From the NCBI RefSeq assembly GCF_001949145.1, contig NW_019091598.1, positions 352,606-407,215 of the forward strand: a stretch of DNA of 54,610 bases, written 5' to 3'. The notes beneath the pieces are model-generated. The model was not told where the DNA came from, did no database searches, and was given only the letters and a program-made list of their open reading frames with translations. The stretch is from Acanthaster planci (taxonomy: Eukaryota; Echinodermata; Asteroidea; Valvatida; Acanthasteridae). The position numbers were made by a program, and so were the translations under genes. Positions 1 through 12,800 of this stretch are shown here, in pieces; within the stretch, counting starts at the first letter, position 1, and each line of letters begins with the position of its first letter.

Positions 1-611
1 AGAAGAACCTTGCAACAATAGAATCGTTGGGCTATTGAGTGTTAACCAGTGCATTTGTGTGTCAGCAGGCTTTTTTTTTACATAATGAAGGATTTCGTTG
101 GAGTATTTTATGTCCCTTCCTAGCGAAAACAAAACGTGGCCTTACCCCTTAGAAAGACCCTGAAGGATATACATTCTTAATTCCCCCTTCCTCTACCACC
201 ACAGGAAAGGAAAATATACACTGTTAGCTCTTTGAAAACATTTTTGCGGGATCTACCCTAGCCAATCTGATAAGCATGGCTTTTGCTTGAGTACATCACC
301 AATGGCCACTGAAGTTACCCAGACGTCACTTTCATAGCACAGAATAGTGGTCATACAAAAGCTGTGCTGACTTACAGCAACAGAAATATTTCACTAGAAA
401 CCTCAAGCCTTCATTTTGATAAGATGTGCTTGTGCCTTTGTGTGTGCAGAGGATTTTTTGGTCATGGAGTCTCAGTTTTAATTAATTTCATTCTCTGAAG
501 ACAATGTGCTCTTTTCCGTGCTTGACGATCACCATGAAATGGACAGAGTTTTCATCATGCTAATGTGAAGCAGAAGCATCAGGTTGTATAATTTCTCATT
601 CTCCTTGCCAG
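1..611. other. Intron of the lectin gene (5' part outside window)
   Basis: No open coding stretch or clear repeat is seen. The exon with the first half of the SUEL domain that ends in exon A must lie before base 1. Confidence 0.6.
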
Positions 612-809
612 GTCTCTGTACGAGGGGCAACAACCACTCTTACCCCCTGGACTGTGACTATGATTCAACCCAGGTCCTGGAGATGGTCAAGAGGAATTGC
701 GACTTCAAGCAAGAATGCCGTCTCAATGTCCAGCTAGCTGTGGTCCTAGGAGATCCCTGCCCAGGAGAACCCAAATACCTCGACATCAAGTACACTTGCC
801 ATAGGCCCC
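612..809 (+). CDS. Lectin exon A: C-terminal half of a SUEL domain
   Basis: The acceptor is the AG at 610-611 and the donor GTAAGT at 810. The exon enters with 2 carried bases and leaves in phase 1. It holds the STQVLEMVKRNC helix segment and the DPCPGEPKYLDIKYTC signature of the Gal_Lectin family. The first half of the domain must be on an exon before the window. Confidence 0.9.
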
Positions 810-3800
810 GTAAGTTCACTCAAGTGAAGTTAACAATTCTATCAATTTGAAGGATCATTAAGGGGTTTGCTGGAACAAACTGCCCTTTCAACAGAAATGT
901 ATAGCTTGATCATATTATACAAATTGCCCGATTAAAAGAGTGGTCTTGACACTGACGAGCTTTCTTTTTTTCTCCCGTCAATTTTGAAACCAGGAGGGAA
1001 TATGGCCCAGTATTACCCCACCAACACAAGTAGTGCATCTGTCAATGATGGCAGTTATGCAATTGATGGGATCTACAAGTACAGTTGCAACAGTCTTTGC
1101 TATCAGTCAGAGGAGGAGCAGGCGCCTTGGTGGCTGCTGGACCTTGGTATCCAGAGAGATATCAACTTTGTCCAGCCAAGGACGTGTGGTAACAACCATA
1201 GTAAGTTGGAGTTCACATTTTCTTGCCTTTTGTCCACTCGTTCCAAGGTGATGTTCAAACTTGTGACAATTTAAGTTGGTATAGACCTTATGTGTCTGAA
1301 GTCACGTTAAAGGGTATGTCTTTCTTCCTCTGGGATACACTCTAGTAAACTTTTTGTGCTCTCATTGTAATGATGTTAAAATAACAAAGAATAGCCTCTG
1401 AGACATCAGCAACGCGTAACCACTATTGTTTGGATAGTCAATTATTGATCAATATTGCTATTGTTTGTATAGTCAATTATTGATCAATATGTTATTTTGT
1501 AACATTTCTATATTCAAATAATTTAATACTTTCTAGAAAAAGACTGATGGTAAAAATTGGCTTCAATCTTCTTAACCAATGATATCAAGCATTCTCAAAA
1601 ATGAACTGCTTTGTTGTTGGTGACCAAACCCTGCATCAACATTAGGGGACGAAAAATCTGCTGTTCGGTCAATTAACCTGTAATAAAAAAAGATGGATTT
1701 TTCAATGACAAAGTTGATGTACATGTACCCTTATGTGGCACAGACTGTAACGTGGTGCACTTTGATTTTTCTCCAATAGTATCTTATCAGAGCAATATCT
1801 TTTACCCCAAATTTCACAAAAAGTGATATTTTGTTAAGCTCTCAATATTCTGATTCACAAAGCTCTGATAAAATAGTTGTGGCTGCATTTCCCAACGGTT
1901 TTGAAAGCGCAAAATGAACTCTTAAAAGTGTGCCCCAAAATATGGAAACAATTTCTAACAAACTTTCAGTTGGGGATGTGAGTGGAGGTATTAATGATTA
2001 ACTAAAACTTATCAATTTTAAAGAACTTCTTAAATGTGTATGTAGAATCTTCTGAAATTATATTTCAAGTGTGCCATGTTTAGGAACACTCAGCTGAATT
2101 GCCAATAACGTTTTTTCATTGCACTTCAGTCGTTTACTTAGCGGGAGCCCAAGTCCGAATTGGAAATAGCCCCAACTTCCATGACAACCCCATCTGCGGT
2201 CGCAACATTACAGTGGATGACAACTATCTTGTGCAAATATACTGTGGACAAGTCATGACCGGGCAGTACGTTAGTATTGAGGTGCCAGACCGCGTCACGA
2301 ATCTCAAGCTGTGTGAAGTCAATATCATGTACAGTAAGTGCTGTAATTTTTTGACATATAACAGTCGATAGTACGTGAAATTTTGCCACAAAAGTAAGCA
2401 ACTTTGTTCTGCTATTTTCAGCTTTTGATCAGACATTTACCAAGGTCTAATGGGAATGCCAAGGTCATACGGCAACACACAGAGTTTAAATGTCAGCAAC
2501 ACAAAACCCAGAGTGAAAGCACCTAAAGGATTTTGCTGTTGCTGTTTTAGGCATTTTGCTTGAATACATATCTGCTTTTGGTCAGATTAAATTTGAAAAA
2601 GTGGTTGGAAAATGTCTGTTGTCCAACCGTAATTCTACACTGCTTATTTAGTCTGTGGTCAAGATTGGCATTTCAAATAAAGAAATGATGTCTACCTTTA
2701 ACAGTTTCCTTAATCAAGTTTTGAGTTCAAAGCTCACCCTTCCTTGTACGTGTACATGTAAATCAGTTTTTTGTATGAAAAAAATTTTTTTTCAGAAACT
2801 TGGTATAAAATGCAATGTTTGGAACTCTCATAAACTGCTTTAGTTACATATGCACAAGACTAGCAATGATATCGACCAAAATATGCAATGTGGACAAACA
2901 GTGGATCTGTCACAAATGGTGTCACAGACTGATATGATTTATCAAAATTAAACCTTGCATGCATCTTAATAAAGCTGCTGCTTCGTGATATCATACAGCT
3001 CCGACACTGGGGGCTCTGGCTCAACCATAGAACTATATATAAAAACAAGAGCATTAAACTTCCCATCCTTTGTGTGGAGAAAATTTGACGCTCTCCTAGA
3101 CGCAGACATTTTGAACCCATGTGCGTGCTTGTAGAACAGTCGGAATCAATTAGAATGAATATTGAATTGTGTACTGTGAACGGAACGTGCATCAGATGAA
3201 ATCCGATTTTAAAAAGGTTACGGCAATATTATTTGTAGCGCATATGCGCTTGCATTTACTTGGTATATGCTGAGCAAAATTAAATGCTAAGTTGGGCCTG
3301 CTGATCGTGCATTTAGGTTTTTGGCGTATCAGCTTGGTTGACGCTTTGTTTTAGAATACAGACACAGATTTGCAAATTTCCATAGGTTTGTGCACAAACA
3401 GAAATGTGCCCAGCAGGCATATTTTGTACATGAGTCAGGGCTCTAGTTTATAGAAATATCTTGATGGGCTCAATCTTGGCCCATTTTCTGCCACCAGAGG
3501 ATTTGTCATACATAAGTCAGATGCCTTCCGCAGATAAATCCACAGTGGGGCTGATGCCAAGGTTTGGTACTTGGCCTTTGGCAAACATTTGAGTACATGT
3601 ATCTTCATCCAGAAATGGTGTTAATTTCATGTCAGAATTCCACAGTAACAAACTGTCAACTCCTTACTTAACCATTAGACACTTTTTTTGTCTGCAATGT
3701 TTAGTGGATAGACGGGAGCAGAAAGCTGTGGCCTGCGATGGACAGAAGCTTCAGCTATCCTGCCACTTTGTGAGTCCCTACCACTTGCAGATCAGCGATG

Positions 3801-6800
3801 CCTTCTATGGACGGGCTGTGGATGGCACAGTGTGCCCACACAGGCTGGCTAATCACACCTACAGCACCGGCTGCTCAGCTGACCGCACCACCATCCTTGA
3901 CATAGTCAAGAGCAAGTGTAGTGCTGAGAGATACTGTGTGGTGGATGTGAAGACAGACATCTTAGACTCGCTGTCCTCCAGCGCGGCTGGGGATCCTTGT
4001 GCAGGAGAGTTCAAATATCTTGAGGTTACCTTCCAATGTAACCGATACGTGGCTGGTACGCTCAACAACTTCATAAACCTGTTATTCCATTTTTCAAATC
4101 ATAGGTCCTTTAATACAGTACATGTATGTTCACTCTTTTCTCTAATATAGGCCTATGTATATCTGTGCATTTGAATGATAGATTTCATACAATACCTGCA
4201 TAAATCCCTGTCATCTGATTGGTGGATTATTGATTACATCATTGAATTATTAACAGGATCCATTAAACAGAGCTTTGTGTCACTTGACTGGTTACTGCCC
4301 CCATTTTATATATACACAGTAAGAAAGAGCAAAGCAATTTAGGGACGGGAACCAGTTTAACCTTTCACAGAACTACCAAGGAGTGGTGCTTCGGACACAA
4401 ATCTGTATAACAAAATGGCCAACGTTTATTAATATGCAAACACTGTTAATTTGTTCCCTTAATAGAGGAAGATTTATGCAGTTATTGTGTAAAGCAAGAA
4501 TAATGAATATTTTGCATCCTTGCTGTGGTAGGAATAAGTTTTACTCAGTTTTCATTGCCTAGGTTTCTAAGACATATTGACCAAATCGTCACGTGTGATT
4601 TATTCATGGGGTATGGCGGCATGAAATATAAATGCCCAGAGAAAGAAAACACTGGTAAATTAAATTGAAACTACACGGATACATGTTATTTTCAATTGCT
4701 AAGATCTAAGGGGTTTAATATTAACCCCACCAGGGCAGGTTTGAACAACATTTTCCTGCTTTTTGAGGTTTGTAAGGAGCTGCTCCATTAGCTTTCAAGA
4801 TAGCCTGATGGATTGAAGCATGCCACGTTCAAAGCTAGAGTGTGTGAAGACACTGAAACACAAACCAGTGCATGAACTAGAACAGAGACAGCTGATACTG
4901 TATTCCTAGTTAAAATGTCTGTAGAAATTGCATGTCATGTCATGTTTTCCTCGTCAAAATTCTTCCTGTCCAGGTGAACCAGGTCAGCAGGTCACAGCTG
5001 TAACAGGTCAGGACTCTTCCATTGAAATTGGCTGCATTGGCTTCAAAGGCGTCATCGATGTCAACAGTGCCTACATCAAAGCATCAACAACCTCTGTCCC
5101 ACCATATGAACCTCAAGACCCAAGCATTGACAGTATGTAAATTGTTCTTTCTTATGTTCTTGAAACTTGGCCTACAGCCAGCATCTCTGACTATCTTTTT
5201 ATTCATGTTATTAGCATTTTTGTCAGTATTTGGAAAGACGTATTAAACTATTCAATAGGGTAAGACCATTTGACAGTTTTAGTCCTGGAAGATTTTTTTG
5301 AAATAGGAGACCAGTCTTTAGGACATTCTGAACACTACATGAGGATTCCAAGAGTATTTTATGCTCTCAAAATTATGAGGATTGTGGAATCCATTGAGGT
5401 AAAGTGTCCTGCTCAAGACAACCTTGTTATCTTGTCATCACTTGTGTTTTGACTTTCATAGCGAGTTCTTGCAGCGACCAGGATGTCTCCCCACAGATCC
5501 AAACACACTGTAATAACAAGAAGACTTGCTACATCCGAAACAGAAGCTTTTGGCTCGGCAACACCTTTTGCCAAGCTATGCGCATGCACCTGGAAGTGAC
5601 CTTCACGTGTAAAGGTAAGACACTTTCTTTCATGCTTTTATGATGAATAAGTTCATTGTCTATAATAAAACTTCAATTGAACTTGTAAACTTTTCTGTTG
5701 TTTGTGCTTGATTTAAATTTTTAAAGTTAACTAGTGAATTTCCCTTCCTTTGAGATTCATTCAAAGAATGAATACTACTTTTGGGCATACGTCCTGAATT
5801 ATTTCAATGAAACACTTGTAAAGTGTCCCAACTATTTTGCAACTACAACCAGCATTATCCTAAACTGCATGGAATTCTTCTACCAATAATTTGTTGTCAT
5901 CAGGATATTCCCATTAAAAAAAACCCCACAGTTTCCAATTGATGGCTTTGATGTCAGTACTTTGACATTGGTGACAGTTGTCAGTTTCATGGCATCTGTG
6001 ACAAAGATGCCAAGTACATGCACACATTCAATGCCAACAAAATTTCACTTAAAAATACACAAATAGAAAGGGCTGGCAGTGGGGGGGGGCTGTTTTTGTG
6101 GTCTGGGAGGACTTGACTCCTACTTTTGGCAGGTCCTTTAATGGGGCAGGGCTTAATGGATAGAACAATTAATGGCTAATGTCCGATGATCTAACAGTAT
6201 AACTAGGGCTGAGTCAATTCAAATAATTCACTATTCAAATATTCAACCTTTAAGTCAATTGAATATCCCAAGATTTCGTCGTACCGACCAGCAGATTGTT
6301 GATGAACAATCCATATACAAAATCAGTTGCAATAACACACAAATTGTACATTTTAATCACTGTAATAGCTTCTCATGTCTGATTGTAACTCCCGCCATGA
6401 TTTAGCAACATTTAGCCACGAAAAATACTTCTTGTCCTTTAAACTTTTTGTAATGAATAAATCAATTTTTGAATCACTGTAAGATTTCTATCGCTTTTCA
6501 TTTGAGTCTGCTTGAAACAAGCCTCCACGTTGCAATTTTTCTCATTTAAAACAATAGAAAATTCTCCCTTCATTTTCATGAATGTTGCACTCGAATATTC
6601 AAATTCGGAAAATAATATTCGAAAATTCGATCAAATATCCGGATATTTGGCACCCCCCCGTCCTTTGAAAATTGTTTGGCTAACTGCCATTGGATGTTAG
6701 TCTTTTACAACCTCAAGTCCCAAACAGCATGAACTTCATTTCCTCGTGTGTATCCTTGCAATCCAGAGGATGTCCCTTCAGGAGATATTACTCTCTTTGC

Positions 6801-9800
6801 CTGTGAAAGCCTGGAGTCTGAATTGAGTCCGACGTGTCCAGATGGAAAATATATCAAGATCAAGGATGCCTTCTACGGTCGCACTCAGGTAAATAGGTTT
6901 ATCCTGGGCTTTTTGTACTCACTTGATACTGTACAACCTCAGGCACAGATGAGAATGGAATGTAATACTCTCACCTCAGCTCAAATCAGCTGAGCTCAAC
7001 TCAGCTCAGGTCATCATCAGGTCAGCATCAGGTCAGCCTCAGTTTTGTTCCGTTATGCTCAGCTCAGGTTTGATTCCCTCAGCTCAGTAATGGTTAAATG
7101 AAACAATGTACATTTTGTGAGCATTGCTTAGCTTGACTTGATTCAGTTCACAGTTCTGTATAGTTCATGTCTGTCTACCCAACTCAGCCTACATGTAGTT
7201 GTGTTCAACTCGGCTCATCTCAACTCAATAGATTGATTGCACCCGCTAAGTCACGTGACATACATGTGTGGTGGGTTTTAAATATCAACAAACACAGTGC
7301 CCACCTGAAGCAAATTGTTTTCTAAGTGTCATTTACCAAATTAAAATAAAGCCAATCGGCTACATGCACGTACTCAGACTACTGCAAATTGGCTTTATTG
7401 TTTGTAAACAACACGCAAAACACACGTTGCTATTGGGTTGATACCGACTATAGATCATGTGATTTAGCGAGCACAGTTGGTTTAATCTGTCACTAAGACA
7501 ATCCACCATTCATGCCTCTTGCTGACATTGTTATTGTCATTAAAGTCATTAAAATAGCATGAATATTCAGCAGTGAGGACTAATATACTCTCTCTCAGAA
7601 AACAGATGTTTGAAATTTTGGATTTACATGTAGATTAAAAAAGGTATTCCTAGTATTTTACAAGGAATTTTGTTAGGAGTAGATAGGGTTAGGACAGTGA
7701 TTGAGCAAGTGGATTGGGCTGTCATGCCATTTTCCCATCACAATTTCTGATTGTGCTGACTGGGACAATGTGTGGGGTTGTTATAAACTGCTCCACCTTT
7801 CCTTCGGTGATTCACCACATAAGCATTATATCGGAATTATGATGCAAAGCGAAGCTGAACTTGTGGAATTTGAGCAAAGGTTCATCGGCATTCAAACCAG
7901 GATAATGTATTTCTGTCACAGTAGAGGAGAATTAACTCCAGCGTCACACACTATATTTATATCAACCTGAAAAGCGTGTCTTTTATTTTCACACCTTGTG
8001 GTGGATTGCATCTGCTCTGTCCACAGGTTGGCAGTTCATCTCTAGTTTGTCCACATACTACTGGGCAGGATGATACTACATCATGTCGCTCCACTGATAC
8101 CTTGGACATTGTCAATGCGTATTGTCAAGACCAGCGTTCTTGCAGTCTACCGGTAAGTACACCACATCTTAATCACTTGTGGATGGTTTTATTCCACAAA
8201 TTCCGCAAAAGTACTGCAGTGGGAAGCAATATCCCCTGCCTTGGGGAAAATTGCAGATCTTCTGTCTTCAATCCAAAATGTCAGAGCTGGATAAGCAGCA
8301 AACTTAAGAGAGAAAAATGTGGCAAGATTTTAAGGGTTTCCCGATAAAAGGTGGGCAGTTGTGGGAAGAAAACAAATTTTGGTTTGTTGGCTTCTTAGCT
8401 AATGACCAAATTTTGTGGTTTTTGCATATATTTGTTCGGCACATACTGAAAGTATTTTGATTGACTTAGCCCAGATTAAGTGAGCCAGTTGTAAAAAAAT
8501 GAGGTTTTCTAGGCTGCTATGATTATCAGGCAGATCTTGAAGCACACACCACTATTACTTTCAGAACTTAATTACCAAGCCGTTACCATGCATCATTTAT
8601 TATTAGCATTATTCAGTTGTTGGAAATGTCTTGCATAAGGAAATCTGTTGTCACAATAGCCACACACAACAGAATCAGTACCACATTTGTGTTGGCTCTG
8701 TGGAGACTCAAAGCATACATGTAACATCTACATAAATGTAAGATCTAACTGCGAAACATTTTAAATATAACCTAATCAGAAAAATTGTAAATGTAACTTA
8801 TTAAACTTGCATGTAGATAGAATAAGACATAACCTACGGTGAAGAATCTGCATATGAGAATCCTCTTAACTCCTTGACGCTGGGACTTTTTTCTGAAAGC
8901 CCACACCGAGAATTCCAGCCTCGCTTGGCCACGAAGGCCACCTGCCAAACCGCAAATTCTCGGTTTGTGGCCCTGCGTGCTCTGAACGCTTTGATTTACA
9001 CGGTGAAAAGGCTCATTGTTTGGTGGCATGCAGCTCTATTCATGCTTCCACATTCCCGTTGCCTCTTTTCAAAGTGGGGACTATTGTGAAGCTGGTGATT
9101 ACGATGCAAATTCTGTCTTTTCATTTCTGGGCTAAGCACAAAGACCGATTACCATATATACAAGAGCTAGGGTATGCCTTCTTTCACCGTGTTCGCTTGA
9201 GCGTGGGCCGAGAAAATCCTAGAGACCGTAATAAGACAGTTCCCTTTCTGATTCTTGTGGCTTATGGAAAGTAATAGACAGTGTACTAGTATATCAGACC
9301 TACCAACAGTGTATAGCTGGCAGTACATAGAGCACTGCTACACTTTAGGTGTGAGGAACTCAAGGATTGCTGTAAAAAAACAAGAATATTTATGAAAATA
9401 TACGCAGATAAGTAGAGGGCATTTTGAACAACCTGATACAAAGTTTATAATCACAAGTTTGCTCAATCGCAAGCCTCTATTTCCCATGTATTCAAGTTCT
9501 CTGAATTTAATTTCATGGTTCTTCATATTATCTCTTATGTACAGTAATAAGTTGCAAAGGCCTTAAATATCTTTCCCAAAAATACATGCATATTTGCAGA
9601 ACAAAATTTCCCCCAAAATGGACCTTAATGTCTTTCTCAAAATACATGCACATATGTAGAACAAAATTTTCCCCCAAAACAGCCCGTATAGGAAACACCA
9701 ATACTAAGTCATCTGCCATTTAAGAATGTGTAAATGGACTTACCATGCAGCGTCCCTCGACCCGTGCCAATTAATAATGCTGTATGCACCAAGGCAAATA

Positions 9801-12800
9801 GATACAGCTTGTTTCATGCAATGTAACAATGTACAGTAGCAGCACAGCAGCAGAGAGCGATGACGCGATGAGGCTCTGAAGCAGAGTGATCTGATTACTA
9901 TGTTTCTGCCCACTCCACAGGGTGGGGTGGATCACAAAAGCTTTTCATACCAGTGAACAAATGCAGGGCAGAAACAATTATGTACATTATGACCTGCACA
10001 GTGATTCTCAGATTAATGTCATTAGGAATTTAACATTCATTTTTAATATATATATATAATTAATTATACTTAATAATTACATGTATATCCAAATTTTTAA
10101 GCTACTTGTTAAAATTGAAAATGAGGCTCAGAACCCAAATAGTCTGGCACCACCCCATTTAACAGATTACATAGGATACATTCTGGGTACACAATCAAAA
10201 ATTGCTACCTGGAAGATAAGGTCTAACTGTACAGAGCCCAAAGGCTCTCACACTTACAATAGCAGTACCTAATATACTAACAGGCAACATATTTTATAAA
10301 TATGAAAACACAATACAATCTCCGCTTGACCCAGTCACCTTTTTAATGGAAACATTTTAACTTCTTACAGATTATGTTTTTTTTCTGGCAAGGGGAGCTC
10401 AGACAACTCAATTGTTTTTAGTTACTCTTTCTGGCTCATCAGTAGGACAATAACGTGTAAACAATATGTTGAATGACAGACTGATCAAGAGGACTTGACA
10501 TCCAGCGATCCCTGCAGCAGTATCAAATCCAAGTATCTGGAAGTCACATACAGCTGTGAAGGTTAGTAAACCACTTCATAGTATTACATCACACAGCAGC
10601 GGACCTGAGCTGAATTGAGTGTTTTGTAGGCCCCGGGCACCAGTGTTCCATGGGCCCTTTAGGTACCAAAAACAATTGCTGAGTTCTTACTCTTTTGGAG
10701 AGGGTGTTACACTTTGGTGGGCCTTTAAATTTTCCAAAGGCCCTTGAAATTTTGTATGCCCTAAGCACGGTGCTTACAGTGCCTGTAGGGTTGGGATTAA
10801 GGTTCCTGGGTTTTGATTGGAGTGTTAGAGGCTTGACTTTGTGCTGTGCACCCTTGGACAGCCGCCCCCCTCCCCGGTTCAATTTTCTGTAATCTTGAGG
10901 TGTCATTAAATTCTGTAATTACTGGGTGTTTTCTGAGATCTTGTGGGATTGTGGGAAACATTCACAAGACTGTTTGCTTAGGATCAGTGACCACATCCTC
11001 CTACTTTAGCTGGTTTTCATGATGTCAAAATCTGCTGTTGGGTTGTAAAGGATCATAAACTAATGATGGTATTACACTAGGTTATCTTAGACAAAGAAGA
11101 CCTTGCAACCAAGTATTACTCTGATAGATGGTATCAGACTGGACCAATGTCTTCCTCACTGAAAACCTAGGTTATGCTTCATACATGTACATGCTGTGAT
11201 CATATATACTAAATGTGCATATTCCTTACAGAGGGACGTCCTCTGAATGATTTGACGTTGTACTCTTGTGAGGACCATGCGGATTTATTTCTAGAGTGTC
11301 CAGAAGAAGCAAGTCACATTAGAATCATAGCAGCTGACCTTGGACGATCAGAAGGTAAGGATCTTAAAGACACTGTCAGCTAAGAAAGTTGCTAAACCTT
11401 GTAGTGTTTTTTTCTTCACACTTTTAATTGCCTTCCCACTTAGCCATGCTTTGAATGCAATGCAGGGGCACTAACTAAAGCCAAGTTTATGCATACACTT
11501 GGCTCACTTACGTGGCTGGGAGTATATATAAGTTTTCATTGGAATGTGCACAAACACGTGCATGCCTGTAGGGAGTACGAGTCAACTTCATAACCTTGGT
11601 CTTTGCACCATTAATAGGGTATTTATAAACAGATTTCATTATTCATTGTAGCCATGAGAGTTATGTGTCCACAATTTTCTTCTGATCTAGTCTTGTCCTC
11701 TGTTGCTTGATCTATCACAGGACAGCTTCGCTGTAGCTTCCGAGATACCTTACAAGGACCCACAGATTACACTGATTGCCACACCAGTGAGGTGCTGGAT
11801 GCTGTCCGCAGTGTCTGCACCAACAAGAGGAACTGTACTGTATCCAACTATTGGGCCAACTACACTACCACAGAGCCCTGCTTTGGAATCTACAAGTACT
11901 TACAGGTTACCTACAGATGCCTGTGTGAGTACTGCTTTAAGTAACCATATCATTGCTGACACCCCAAACTCTGTGGTTCTTGAGTGCATTCTGTTTGCAC
12001 CAAAGACCATGCACCACGGTTATTGCAGTACAGACACATTAAGTTTAGTCTGAGAGGAATAGCTATGACTGTGACGTGATGTAAAGATCATGGTGCTTTC
12101 CATTCTGCTCATCGGACCAATCTCTGCCCTTTCAGGTACCCAATTACTCCTCGATGGGTGGGAAAAACTAATGAGTGAAGAGTGCCTTGCTCAAGAGCTC
12201 AAGCATCATGACTCCAGGCTGGATTTGATCCCGCAACCTTTTGCTTTGCCCACTAAGAATCCAATGCTCTCAACCAGGAGACCACAGCACCCCACACATT
12301 AGAATTAATATTGAAATTATTATAGCCCCTTAGGGTTTTTTGGCTAGGAAGCACCCTCAATCCTTCAAAAGTTGGAACTGCCCCATGGAATAATTGGATG
12401 TAGCCTCAATCCTCCAAAATCCTCCATATTTCTTGAATATCTGTGGAGAAGTGCACACTGCCTCAATCCTTCAAAATCCTCCAGCAATTGCTCTCATGTT
12501 AATGCAGTGTGAATGGTATCCTGGAGCAAGCTGTATGGATGATTATATGTACATGTATAATTTAGGCATAAATAAATTTATGCATGGTGGAGCATAAACC
12601 ATACATGTACATGTACAAGGTCTAACCAAAGACCTTGCTACTGGTAGGTAATTCCAGAAATTAGGGGTCTAAAAGTATGACATTTTGGTGTCCCTGTTAC
12701 ATCTGACCTTTGTTATTTGACACCGAAATATCACCAGAATTGTTTTCAAACTGTTACTATTTGTTTGGCTGGTGATTTGCATTAACTCATCACTCTTGGA

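Noticed and set aside
3859-4074. 71-codon - strand frame opposite lectin exon D
   Set aside because: Antisense shadow of a real SUEL exon.
8866-8960. CCGAGAATT...AATTCTCGG inverted pair in a lectin intron, considered as an RNA gene
   Set aside because: Only 9 bases pair cleanly over 45 bases, with no Pol III boxes or conserved fold.
10589-10906. 105-codon - strand frame in lectin intron I/J
   Set aside because: No splice sites in phase, no domain, composition like surrounding intron.
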